DNA of 14,250 nucleotides from Sphingomonadales bacterium (GTDB lineage Bacteria; Pseudomonadota; Alphaproteobacteria; Sphingomonadales; Sphingomonadaceae): the NCBI GenBank assembly GCA_018067055.1, contig JAGPVK010000326.1:1-14250 (forward strand), written 5' to 3'. The notes under the pieces are model-generated. The model searched no databases. It was not told the DNA's origin and was given only the letters and a program-made list of their open reading frames with translations. Both the position numbers and the translations under genes were made by a program. This document shows positions 6,961 through 14,250 of this stretch, one piece after another (the first letter of the stretch is position 1; the number at the start of each line of letters is the position of its first letter).

Positions 6961-7884
6961 ATGAAAAATATGATCGAATCTGGTGCTCTCCCCGTTCCAT
7001 TGTCGGACGCAGTTCTGGAAGAAGAGGATCGCAGAAAACAAGATCGGCATATCGCAATGCTTCGACTTGCCAAGATCAAGACAGACGCCGGAGAAGGTTG
7101 GGGTTTCATCAAGAATCTTTCTGCCACCGGAATGATGGTGGAAGTGCATCCGAATTTTGAATTGGGTGACACTGTTTCTGCTCTGTTGACCGAGGATCAG
7201 GAACTGTCCGGGACCGTACGGTGGCGCAAACAGGCCTTGGCCGGCATCGAGTTTTCGGCTCCGATTGACATCTCCAAGGTGCTTGCCAAGCCTAGCGACG
7301 CGGGACAAGGCCGCGTTTCACGCCTGCCACGCATCGAGATGAAGCACCCGATCAACCTGTATCAGGGATCACGGTTGGTGCATGCCGATATTTGTGACAT
7401 CTCGCCCGCCGGTATTTGCGTGGCAACCGATTTCACGTTCGAAATCGGCAAAAATCTGAAGCTCTCAGTGCCGGAATTACTGGACATTAATGGAACTGTG
7501 CGGTGGCAATCCGGCAACAGGGTCGGTATCGTATTCTCCCAGAGGCTCCCGCTGAATGACCTGATGGTCTGGTTATCCACCTTCTATCGTGCAGCCAGAA
7601 TCGATGCAGATGAACTTTCCGTCCTGAACAAGGAATCCAATGCCGACGATTTGGCAATAAATTCCCTGCCTTTTCAGGTTATCGGGCATGATGATCTTGG
7701 CAAAGAGATTTTGATCGATACCATGGACTCCGCAACCGAGGCCCTGACCCAGTTCAAAGCTACATCGAAATTCTTTTACCGGGTGAGTATCCGCAATGCC
7801 GACAATGTGGAGTTGTCGATTGGAACCATTGTATTGAGCGCATTTGCGGAAGAACGAGCGGCGGCGAAATCACAGGTTAGTTGA
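6961..7884 (+). CDS. Protein with two PilZ domains, probable c-di-GMP effector
   Basis: PilZ domains bind cyclic di-GMP and alter motility, exopolysaccharide or surface functions. The 307-residue protein lacks a signal peptide and is probably cytoplasmic. The first domain (about 24-108) has a canonical ligand motif: Arg25-KQD-Arg29 followed by NLSATG at 52-57. The second (about 118-205) keeps DISPAG at 146-151 but its arginine motif reads RVSRLPR at 118-124 without a clean RxxxR, so it may not bind ligand. Both carry the TVRWR or TVRWQ strand typical of the fold. Residues 225-307 form an unassigned C-terminal region. The ATG follows directly after the stop of the upstream secreted-protein gene, with GAAGG at 6948-6952 inside that gene at 8-base spacing, which points to translational coupling. 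A link between c-di-GMP and the secreted products is inferred from position. Confidence 0.9.
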   Translation: MKNMIESGALPVPLSDAVLEEEDRRKQDRHIAMLRLAKIKTDAGEGWGFIKNLSATGMMVEVHPNFELGDTVSALLTEDQELSGTVRWRKQALAGIEFSAPIDISKVLAKPSDAGQGRVSRLPRIEMKHPINLYQGSRLVHADICDISPAGICVATDFTFEIGKNLKLSVPELLDINGTVRWQSGNRVGIVFSQRLPLNDLMVWLSTFYRAARIDADELSVLNKESNADDLAINSLPFQVIGHDDLGKEILIDTMDSATEALTQFKATSKFFYRVSIRNADNVELSIGTIVLSAFAEERAAAKSQVS

Positions 7885-7937
7885 CCAACCGCGGGGCGGG
7901 GACGCAGTGGATCAATTTTTCCTAAAGATTTGAATGG

Positions 7938-8105
7938 TTACTTGAAATAATGTGAGACTGTCTGCGAGATTTGTGCAGACATTTCCGCTGCGCTTTCAGG
8001 AAAGGTGCGGAGCACGCTGGTCCGCATTTCTATGCCTCTCGACAGCACCTGCGATCGCAACAGATCAGCTTTTATCCCAAGCCCCAAATGATGAAATATG
8101 GTCAT
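7938..8105 (-). other. Open frame of 55 codons, possible tail of the adjacent regulator pseudogene
   Basis: From an ATG at 8105 the minus strand reads MTIFHHLGLGIKADLLRSQV and continues to a TAA at 7938, with helix-forming composition and codon use that resembles coding sequence. It lies about 100 bp downstream of, and in a different frame from, the recognisable winged-helix remnant on the same strand. It could be that gene's former 3' part. I recognise no family and see no ribosome binding site, so a functional gene here is not supported. Confidence 0.2.
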
Positions 8106-8202
8106 CGCGATGAGCAAGGCCAGAGGTTTTTTTCGGCAATTGGGCAAGCCTGGCGGAGCCGCAAGCAGCGACAAAATCACCCCCTCAACATCTGCACAGC
8201 GG

Positions 8203-8421
8203 CTTGCGAATTATCGGCTGGCTGAGCAAGGCACTGACCGAAATGCTTCGGCCGCCCTACAGCTTGGTAAAAATATCCGGTTTATGGACCAGATGGTCAT
8301 GGTTTTGCACAAGCATCATCAATATAGCCAGAGCCGGTGGCTGGATATCGACTTGCTTCCCATTTTTAATCAAATCAAATCAGTCGGTATCCAGCTCGAA
8401 ATTCAGGAACCGATATTTCAT
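8203..8421 (-). pseudogene. Remnant of a CadC/ToxR-type winged-helix transcriptional regulator
   Basis: On the minus strand one frame from ATG 8421 reads FLNFELDTD, stop, then FDLIKNGKQVDIQPPALAIL, then MMLVQNHDHLVHKPDIFTKL, stop, then GGRSISVSALLSQ. This is the complete order of the trans_reg_C winged-helix domain: first strands, a 'NGxxVxIQPxAL' turn, the LLxxLVxN helix, the 'LVxKxxIF' segment, and the W-GGR-IS-SALxSQ recognition helix. Two in-frame nonsense codons break it: TGA at 8382-8380 (probably once a CGA arginine) and TAG at 8259-8257 exactly where the family has tryptophan (TGG). After SALLSQ the match fades and another stop follows at 8187-8185. Intact homologues control nearby genes or carry membrane and sensor domains. 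The gene was divergent to the wHTH-TPR gene at 8602. Confidence 0.8.
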
Positions 8422-8505
8422 GTCAGTGCATATATTTTCATTTTCCGCTTTCGAATCCAGATTCCGTCCAGATTTGACCGATTGAATGAATCGTGATCCT
8501 AGGAT

Positions 8506-8523
8506 ATGTTACAATAAGTTACA
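8506..8523 (+). promoter_or_regulatory. Direct-repeat box ATGTTACA-N4-GTTACA (copy 2)
   Basis: ATGTTACA (8506-8513) and GTTACA (8518-8523) give a GTTACA direct repeat with a 10-bp period, between the regulator pseudogene and the wHTH-TPR gene. A perfect palindrome ATCCTAGGAT (8496-8505) abuts it upstream. The box matches the copy at 5620-5636 at all 13 defined positions outside the spacer. The second half overlaps a possible -35 element, so a bound protein could directly affect transcription of the downstream gene. Confidence 0.4.
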
Positions 8524-8548
8524 CGATTTGCGTCGGAGCATTTTTTAA
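8519..8548 (+). promoter_or_regulatory. Candidate promoter of the first wHTH-TPR gene
   Basis: TTACAC (8519-8524) and TTTTAA (8543-8548) are separated by 18 bases, a weak sigma-70-like pair. Transcription would start near 8555, which would leave about 45 bases of leader before the ATG at 8602 and argues against translation starting at the GTG at 8557. Confidence 0.2.
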
Positions 8549-8601
8549 CTCGGCATGTGGCCTCATTCGAGAATTATTCAGCGAAGGACTATAATCAAGC
8601 G

Positions 8602-10305
8602 ATGGATGATGCAACCGCGCTGCAATTGTGTCTGGAACGAGACCGGTTATTGAGCGACCCTGAATTTGCTCGCTCGCCAAGCATGTGCAAACTGTTGCGC
8701 TTTCTGGTTGAGTACAAACTGTCCGGTAACAGTGTCCCGCTGAAGAGCTATACAATTGCTACGGATGCGCTTGGTCGTGATGCGAATTTTGATTCACAGA
8801 CAGACAGTTATCCGCGTGTGCAAATGGGGCGATTGCGACGGCTGCTCGACAATTTTTACTTGCGTAAAGGCGGCGAAAACCGGCTGACCATCGCCCCGAA
8901 CAAATATGAAATCATTCTGGAACCGAACCGGACGGATTTGCAGATTGGCACCGACTTGATTGGCGAATCCAGAGATTTGGACGGCAAGGAAAAGCAGCCG
9001 TCGAAACAGCCAGAAACGGAATCGCGCCCGGACATGGAGATGCGTACCGCCGGTCAACGTCGTTCGCATCGACGGTTTGTGAGTTTCCTGGGAATTGCCA
9101 TTCTAATGACCTTGATTGCGATTCTGGGTTATCTGCTTTGGCCGACGCCGGCTGTCGACAATGATGTGAATGAAATTGCCTACCCTGGAATTGCACTTGA
9201 TTTACCGCATGATGCTCTGGGCGCTCCTGCAAATCAGCTTTCCGAAGCCATCGGGAACCATTTGATTCGTGGTTTGAACGGCTTTGGCGGGATCCGGATA
9301 TTCGATATCGGGTCCAGCGAGCGGGAGAAGTCCGGTTTCATCATAAAGCTGCGCTTTCTGGATTCGAATGCAGAGGCGATAGATTTGCGATTGCTGGATC
9401 GTACCAGCGGCGAAATTCTCTGGTCGGAAGAAATCAATACGACAGATGAAGATGTCTGGAAGCTTGAACTGGACAAGGCCATCGTCGCACTGGCGGGCCA
9501 TTACGGGGAAATTGCCCAGGCAGAGATGTCGAAAGTGGGGGACAATTATTCCGCCGGACATCCATGTCTGCTGCAATTCGACATTTACATCCGCTACCGG
9601 GAACAGGAGAAATTGAAGCCGTTGCGCGACTGTCTGCAAAAATCGGTCGAACGCTTCCCCCAGGATGCCCATCTTTTGAGCGTATCAGCCTTTGCACAAA
9701 ATATGTCGGATCGCTCCGATCCAAAGTCCAAGGTGACGGGGCTCGGGATGCTCCTCGCCCGAAAGGCCGAAGCGCTGGATCATAATAATGCGGCTGCCAA
9801 TTTTGCCATTGCTCAGTCCGCCTTTTTTGCCGGCGATTGCGCGACTGGCGTCGCCTGGGGCAAGAAGGCTGTCGAACTCAATTCCTTGAATTCCCGGATT
9901 TCCGGATATCTCGGTCTCTATATGATTGCATGTAATATGCCCGAAGGCGAAAGCTATGCTGCGCGCGCGCTCCAACTCGATCCGAACGCCGATTTGTCGA
10001 TTGCTGCTGCGGTAGCCTTTCAAATGCTGAAACGCGGCGATGCCAAGTCGGCCCGGCAATTGTCGTCCACATATATGGCCTCGTCACCCAGAGACGAACC
10101 AGCGCTTGAATTGACCTATATTCTGTCGTCTGCGATGTTGAATGACAAGAAAGAGGCACGACGGGTGTGGAAGGTTCTGGCAGAACGTTATGGGTTATCG
10201 GAAACGACGCCACCTCGGGAGGTGCTTGGTCGATGGATTGCCAGTCCAGCCCTGCTCGATGAAATCATGAAGGTCGTGGTTCGCTCCGAAATGTTCAACC
10301 GATAA
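8602..10305 (+). CDS. Membrane-tethered wHTH-like protein with periplasmic TolB-like/TPR domain (paralogue 1)
   Basis: From ATG 8602 the protein has 567 residues. Residues 5-107 form the N-terminal domain seen in many alphaproteobacterial adenylate-cyclase-like or CadC-like TPR proteins, with LLRFLVEYKL, ALGRDANFD and SYPRVQMGRLRRLLDNFY; it is thought to be winged-helix-like. A polar linker follows. RRSHRR then precedes one transmembrane helix at about 159-180, so the N-terminus should be cytoplasmic and the rest periplasmic. The periplasmic part starts with a TolB-like section (IDLRLLDRTSGEILWSEEI) and continues as TPR-type helical repeats carrying four cysteines. GAAGGA at 8583-8588 supports the start, though 13 bases is long; an in-frame GTG at 8557 would add 15 residues absent from the paralogue at 11175. 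A one-component membrane regulator or a scaffold is inferred. DNA binding is not proven for this domain. Confidence 0.82.
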   Translation: MDDATALQLCLERDRLLSDPEFARSPSMCKLLRFLVEYKLSGNSVPLKSYTIATDALGRDANFDSQTDSYPRVQMGRLRRLLDNFYLRKGGENRLTIAPNKYEIILEPNRTDLQIGTDLIGESRDLDGKEKQPSKQPETESRPDMEMRTAGQRRSHRRFVSFLGIAILMTLIAILGYLLWPTPAVDNDVNEIAYPGIALDLPHDALGAPANQLSEAIGNHLIRGLNGFGGIRIFDIGSSEREKSGFIIKLRFLDSNAEAIDLRLLDRTSGEILWSEEINTTDEDVWKLELDKAIVALAGHYGEIAQAEMSKVGDNYSAGHPCLLQFDIYIRYREQEKLKPLRDCLQKSVERFPQDAHLLSVSAFAQNMSDRSDPKSKVTGLGMLLARKAEALDHNNAAANFAIAQSAFFAGDCATGVAWGKKAVELNSLNSRISGYLGLYMIACNMPEGESYAARALQLDPNADLSIAAAVAFQMLKRGDAKSARQLSSTYMASSPRDEPALELTYILSSAMLNDKKEARRVWKVLAERYGLSETTPPREVLGRWIASPALLDEIMKVVVRSEMFNR

Positions 10306-10542
10306 TATCTGCCCACCAATTCTGAATTTCAAGCAAAGCCTGCCATCGGTGACTATCACATTCTGAACTTGGCGCTTCGGCGGGTTCAACGCTAGTCAGA
10401 CCGATCGCCGCTGCGCCGTGTCATTCTTCCTAAAAAATGAATCGGTATTATGCTATCGATTTGCTACTAGTTCCCGCGCATTAGATTTATATTAGGCAAC
10501 GATCGTATAGGGCGTGAGCTCCTCGCGAAAAACAGGGATGTA

Positions 10543-11052
10543 TTGGCGATCATGATATTAGACTATCTTGCGTATCTTCTGGCATTGGCCGTCATAGTGG
10601 CGTGCGGATATTTGATTGTTCGTCTGCGGAAACTGCAGGCCGAACTGCTGATCGCAAGGCTTGAGCTTGATCGTTGCCAACTCACTCTGGAAATTTCGGA
10701 AGATGTTGGGCGATTTGGATCCTGGCATCTGGATGCGAGAACAAATGGCGTAAAATGGTCAAACTATGTTTTCGATATGCATGAACGGCGCCATTCGCTC
10801 GGGCATCCCCCGCTCGAAAATGCGGTTCTTTATTATCATCCGGATGACCGTCCGATGGTTCAAGCAGCAGTGGCGCGGGCGCTGGAAGAGGGTGTGGATT
10901 TTGAGTTTCGCGCGCGAATTCTCACCGAAAACGGCAACGAGCTTCCGGTCCTGGCGCGAGGCACTTGCCAGTTTGGTGGAGATGGCGAGGTCTTGGGAAT
11001 TTTTGGCTGTTTTGTCGATCTGAGCAAACCCGAGGAACGAAAATTCGGATGA
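10543..11052 (+). CDS. Membrane-anchored single PAS domain protein without output domain
   Basis: The 169-residue protein has a transmembrane helix at about 7-26, a short charged helix that may be a coiled coil (27-50), and a PAS fold at about 53-163. PAS features include GRFGSWHLDARTNGVKWS, the YYHPDDRPMVQ segment, FEFRARILTENG and the PAC-like end LGIFGCFVDLSKPEERK. PAS domains sense ligands, redox or light and usually drive a kinase, cyclase or transcription domain; here the frame stops right after the PAS, and the next 122 bases contain no continuation. It lies between two paralogous wHTH-TPR genes on the same strand and may pass signals to them by interaction, which is inference. TTG 10543 is 4 bases after AGGGA (10534-10538); ATG 10552 is the alternative start, with 13-base spacing. 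Confidence 0.82.
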   Translation: MAIMILDYLAYLLALAVIVACGYLIVRLRKLQAELLIARLELDRCQLTLEISEDVGRFGSWHLDARTNGVKWSNYVFDMHERRHSLGHPPLENAVLYYHPDDRPMVQAAVARALEEGVDFEFRARILTENGNELPVLARGTCQFGGDGEVLGIFGCFVDLSKPEERKFG

Positions 11053-11174
11053 TTTTGGGCATTTATTTGCTGCCATCCGGCAACCATCTCATTTCTTGAT
11101 CGTTTACGGAATCGATACGTCGTGCTTGCTTTACTGAATAAATAGGGCACACCATTGTATCAGATGGAGGGACC

Positions 11175-12869
11175 TTGCCCATTTTGACCGAAGCAGAAAA
11201 GCTTCAGCTTTGTTTGGAGCGCGATCGCCTGCTGTGCAGTTCTGAATTCGCACGCTCTCCGACCATGAGCAAGCTTCTTCGGTTTTTGGTTGATCACAAG
11301 CTGCTGGAAGAAACCACGCCTCTGACGGCTTATGCCGTCGCGGTCGATGGACTAGGTCGCGACGATAGTTTTGATACGCAAATCGATAGTTATCCGCGGG
11401 TCCAGATCGGGCGTTTGCGCAGAATGCTCGACCATTTTTATCTTCGCGAGAAAAGTGAGAGCCGGCTGTTCATTCCGTATCAGCATTACGAAATCATTCT
11501 CGGAGAAAACGAGTCGGCAAGCGGTACCGAGGATGTACCTGACGAAGCTTTGGTGTCTGTTGAAGGACCTGCCGCCCGGCCGGTCGAGCTTGATGGAGCA
11601 AGCAGTAGGCTTGGCGGCCAGACGAGGCGAGTCCGTCCTGTTTATATGCTGGCGGTTCTTGCCGCTGTGGCGCTGCTCGCCGCCGGGGCTTTTTATTATC
11701 TGCAAAAAAACGATGGCGTTACTGCAGCCGCATCTGCAACAACAATTGCCTACCCGGCAATTGTTGTGAAAGAAACTGAAGGCATTGTCGATCCTGAATC
11801 CCGTGCCAAAATTGCAATGGCTCACAGTTATCTCGTCGGGACTCTGGAAAAATTCGATCAGGTCCGGATTTTTGAGGAAGATGCAGGCCAAGCCCATCCA
11901 TCGCAATATTTTCTCGAATCCTCGATTTTGAATGACTCGGCTGATCGGGTCCAGCTGCGCCTCGTCGCTAGCGATACCCGAGAAGTGATCTGGTCGAGCA
12001 GAATTGAGATGACGTCGACGGCAAGTCGGGAGGCGGAACTGGATCAGGCCGTAATCGAAATTGCCGGTTCCTACGGAAAAATTGCCCAGCATGAATTGTC
12101 CAAATATCGGGATGACTTTGCGCCGGGCTACCCATGTTTGCTTCAGTTCCATCAATATATGCGCTATCGTGATTCCGCGAATTTGGAGCCTGTTTTGCTA
12201 TGCATGGACTCCTCGGCACAACGATTTCCCAATGATGCCTATTTGATGAGCATGCTGGCGATCGCCAAAAATGTCGCCGAACAATTTGGCGTTGAGGATA
12301 AAATCGCTGGTTCAGGCAAGGACCTTGCGGTGAGAGCAGCAAAGCTGGATAATAATAGTGCGTCGGCGACATTTGCGATTGCGCAAAGTGCTTTTTATGA
12401 AGGTGACTGTCGCAGGGGCGTGTCTTGGGGTGAACGGGCTGTCAGTCTCAATCCGCTGAATTCCCGGATCATGGGTTATCTGGGTATATATATGTTGACC
12501 TGCGGAATGCCGGAAGGTGAAGCCTATGCGACCAAGGCTTTGCAAATGGATAGCAACGCGGATCTGGCGGTCGCTGCCGTGGTGGCGATGCAGAAACTGC
12601 GGCGGGGAGAAGCCGAGGCCGCGCAAGAATTGTCGTCAAAATATATGGATTCTGTCCCGGGGTCAGCGGTCGGGCTGGAGATAAGCTATATATTGTCCTC
12701 AGCGATGCTGGGTGAAAAAGAGGAAGCGCGAAAAGCCTGGCGGCTATTGGCCGAACGATCGGGATTTCCGGAAACGGCAGAACCTCGGGTCGTGCTGAAC
12801 AAATGGATCGGTAATCCGCGCCTCAGGCGCGAGTTGGAAGCAGATTTCAAAAAAGCCAAGCTTTACTAG
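11175..12869 (+). CDS. Membrane-tethered wHTH-like protein with periplasmic TolB-like/TPR domain (paralogue 2)
   Basis: This 564-residue protein matches the one at 8602 along its whole length: QLCLERDRLL, FARSP, KLLRFLV, DSYPRVQIGRLRRMLDHFYL, then a linker, the basic stretch RRVRP, a transmembrane helix at about 155-176, the TolB-like segment VQLRLVASDTREVIWSSRIE, and TPR-type repeats. The C-terminal third is most alike (FAIAQSAFY, NPLNSRIMGYLGIYM, GMPEGEAYATKALQMD, ISYILSSAMLGEKEEARKAW). The linker and the first periplasmic 100 residues differ most. All four periplasmic cysteines are shared. The start is TTG 11175, 4 bases after GGAGG (11166-11170); TTG 11184 is possible. The gene begins 122 bp after the PAS gene on the same strand, so co-transcription is plausible. 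It arose by duplication with divergence. Sensor-regulator function is inferred. Confidence 0.82.
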   Translation: MPILTEAEKLQLCLERDRLLCSSEFARSPTMSKLLRFLVDHKLLEETTPLTAYAVAVDGLGRDDSFDTQIDSYPRVQIGRLRRMLDHFYLREKSESRLFIPYQHYEIILGENESASGTEDVPDEALVSVEGPAARPVELDGASSRLGGQTRRVRPVYMLAVLAAVALLAAGAFYYLQKNDGVTAAASATTIAYPAIVVKETEGIVDPESRAKIAMAHSYLVGTLEKFDQVRIFEEDAGQAHPSQYFLESSILNDSADRVQLRLVASDTREVIWSSRIEMTSTASREAELDQAVIEIAGSYGKIAQHELSKYRDDFAPGYPCLLQFHQYMRYRDSANLEPVLLCMDSSAQRFPNDAYLMSMLAIAKNVAEQFGVEDKIAGSGKDLAVRAAKLDNNSASATFAIAQSAFYEGDCRRGVSWGERAVSLNPLNSRIMGYLGIYMLTCGMPEGEAYATKALQMDSNADLAVAAVVAMQKLRRGEAEAAQELSSKYMDSVPGSAVGLEISYILSSAMLGEKEEARKAWRLLAERSGFPETAEPRVVLNKWIGNPRLRRELEADFKKAKLY

Positions 12870-13017
12870 CAGATTGAGATCGAAAATTTATTCGGATGAG
12901 CATGTCTGGTTCCCCACAATTTCAGGCGAAATCGCCGCATCATGCTTTCCAGCGAACCATATATTCTTATGCTTTGATGAGAGTTTGCCTGTCGCCCACG
13001 TCAAAATAGCAGCAGAT

Positions 13018-14250
13018 TCAGTTCGCACTTTCCAGCGCGCGTTTGAGCGCGGCCAGAATTTTTTCCCGGTCCTGATTGGTGCGCTGTTGCGACAGTTTCT
13101 CTTCCATATCCTGGCGCAGCATCGTCAGCTTGGAAATCCAATCGCGCGAAGCTGTCAGATCGCTGGCGTCGGAGCGACCGGCAGCGAGCAGCGTAGCCTT
13201 TTTGCCAGGCTGCAATGCCCATTGCTCACCCAGCGCCGGAATGACCGCGGCTGGCAAATCGGCAACGGCGGTCAGGGCTTCGGCAAGCCCCGAAAGTGCG
13301 TCTCTTTCTCCGTGGGCCAGGAAGACGGTCCCTCTGATTGGTGTACGATCCTTGATCCAGGCCACCAGTCCGCTGCGATCGGCATGGTTGGAATAGCCGT
13401 CAAGCGTCGCAACTTGAGCCTTCACCAAAACATCGTTGCCGGAAATACGGACGCGCTTTGCCCCGTCTCTGAGTACCGAGCCCAAAGTTCCGGCTACCTG
13501 ATAGCCCGATAGCAACAGTCGCGATTTTCGGTTCGGCAAATTGCGGATCAAATGATGCCTGATCCGGCCACCCTCGCACATGCCCGATCCCGCGATGATC
13601 ACTACACCGGACATACGATTGAGCTTCTTCGATTCCGCCGTATTCTGGGTGAACCGGATATTGGTCCGCTTCAACATGTCGGTTCCGCTGTCCCGATAGC
13701 GCATTACCGCCATCGTTACTTTCTGAGCCAGAGGGGAATCAAGAAACACATTTACCGGAGCCAGACGTTTGGATTCGAACAAAGCGTCGAAATCCTCGAG
13801 TATTGCCTGCGTGCGCTCCAGAGCAAATGCCGGAATCAGCAGGTTGCCCCCCGCCGCCATGACTTCCTCGACATGACGGGCCAGTGTTTCGCGGCGCTCG
13901 CTGACCAGAACCAGATCTCGGTCCCGGTCACCATATGTGGATTCGCAGATGATATGGTCGTAGCCTCCGATTTCGGACGCGGTACAATTTATCGCTCGAC
14001 CGGGCCCGATGTCGCCGGAGAAGAGCAGCCGCTGACCGGCAATATTGATTTCGATCGATGCAGAGCCGATGATATGGCGCGCATTCCAGAAGCGAAAGGA
14101 CACGCCATTGTCGAGATGATTTTCCTCGCAATAGGAAACGGTGCGGACATTCTTGTGCAGCTTCGCGATGTCCTTGCTGTCATATAGCGGTGTAAAGGGC
14201 GGCAATCCCGACCGGTCTGCCCGGCGGTTCCGGCGCTCGACATCGGCGGC
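13018..14250 (-). CDS. Beta-CASP metallo-beta-lactamase fold RNase-type protein (N-terminus beyond window)
   Basis: Members of this family are zinc-dependent ribonucleases or RNA-processing factors related to RNase J and CPSF-73. The frame is open through the right edge: 15 further codons precede the TTG at 14205, reading AADVERRNRR and on, so the gene continues upstream and the HxHxDH zinc motif lies outside. Seen here are the histidine motif ARHIIGSAS, the aspartate motif FSGDIG, ESTYGDR of beta-CASP motif A, IIAGSGMCEGGRIRHHL, the RMMBL segment LDGYSNHADRSGLVAWI (usually GHADQ or AHADQ) and the closing FLAHGERDAL. A charged tail of about 70 residues rich in helix formers follows. It ends convergently with the wHTH-TPR gene, 148 bp away. 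Substrate and physiological role cannot be told from the sequence. Confidence 0.9.
   Translation of the reverse strand, partial: AADVERRNRRADRSGLPPFTPLYDSKDIAKLHKNVRTVSYCEENHLDNGVSFRFWNARHIIGSASIEINIAGQRLLFSGDIGPGRAINCTASEIGGYDHIICESTYGDRDRDLVLVSERRETLARHVEEVMAAGGNLLIPAFALERTQAILEDFDALFESKRLAPVNVFLDSPLAQKVTMAVMRYRDSGTDMLKRTNIRFTQNTAESKKLNRMSGVVIIAGSGMCEGGRIRHHLIRNLPNRKSRLLLSGYQVAGTLGSVLRDGAKRVRISGNDVLVKAQVATLDGYSNHADRSGLVAWIKDRTPIRGTVFLAHGERDALSGLAEALTAVADLPAAVIPALGEQWALQPGKKATLLAAGRSDASDLTASRDWISKLTMLRQDMEEKLSQQRTNQDREKILAALKRALESAN

Noticed and set aside
8098..8496. 132-codon plus-strand open frame
   Set aside because: It lies mostly opposite the winged-helix pseudogene, which explains its coding-like composition; it has no ribosome binding site and resembles no family I know.
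8557..8601. GTG at 8557 as start of the first wHTH-TPR protein
   Set aside because: No ribosome binding site precedes it, the paralogue lacks the extra residues, and it would fall at the predicted transcription start.
11352..12155. 267-codon minus-strand open frame
   Set aside because: Antisense to the second wHTH-TPR paralogue, which is supported by alignment with its neighbour.
12874..14187. Two plus-strand open frames of about 210 codons
   Set aside because: Both are antisense to the beta-CASP nuclease gene and show no domain features.

Overview
The window looks like a chromosomal segment of an alphaproteobacterium, most likely from the Sphingomonadales. This is inferred from moderate GC content, protein style and gene families; there is no rRNA or other phylogenetic marker. 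I see no tRNA, rRNA, CRISPR array, insertion sequence or phage gene.

Left edge (1-2907), a partly decayed surface-polysaccharide locus. On the minus strand, UDP-glucose 6-dehydrogenase (ugd) is followed 16 bp later by the first 53 codons of a type I mannose-6-phosphate isomerase (manA) that runs off the window; both make sugar-nucleotide precursors. Divergent from them on the plus strand is a broken CapD/WbpM/FlaA1-type nucleotide-sugar dehydratase/epimerase gene. It carries frameshifts, two large internal losses and a nonsense codon.

Peptidoglycan recycling (2955-5268). An LD-carboxypeptidase of family S66 (ldcA, minus) and a MurC/Mpl-like Mur ligase (plus) are divergent, with starts 34 bp apart. 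The pairing suggests trimming of recycled murein peptides and re-ligation of peptide to a UDP-muramyl acceptor.

A 0.6-kb gap (5269-5874) holds two adjacent perfect hairpins, a possible 24-residue peptide gene, a 13-bp dyad and one copy of a direct-repeat box. It is followed by three co-directional genes (5875-7884): a small secreted protein, a secreted protein with a DUF11-like domain, and a protein with two PilZ domains that abuts the previous stop codon and is probably translationally coupled to it.

Signalling region (7938-12869). A minus-strand pseudogene of a CadC/ToxR-type winged-helix regulator stands divergent to the first of two long paralogues. Each paralogue has a cytoplasmic wHTH-like N-terminal domain, one transmembrane helix and a periplasmic TolB-like/TPR domain. 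Between them sits a membrane-anchored single PAS domain protein with no output domain. A box of the form ATGTTACA-N4-GTTAC lies in the promoter region of the first paralogue, and a second copy lies in the 5.6-kb gap in the opposite orientation.

Right edge (13018-14250, minus): a beta-CASP metallo-beta-lactamase RNase-type protein, cut at its N-terminus by the window end. The most original material is the paralogue/PAS cassette with its shared box, the atypical Mur ligase beside ldcA, and the two pseudogenes, whose lesions can be read directly.
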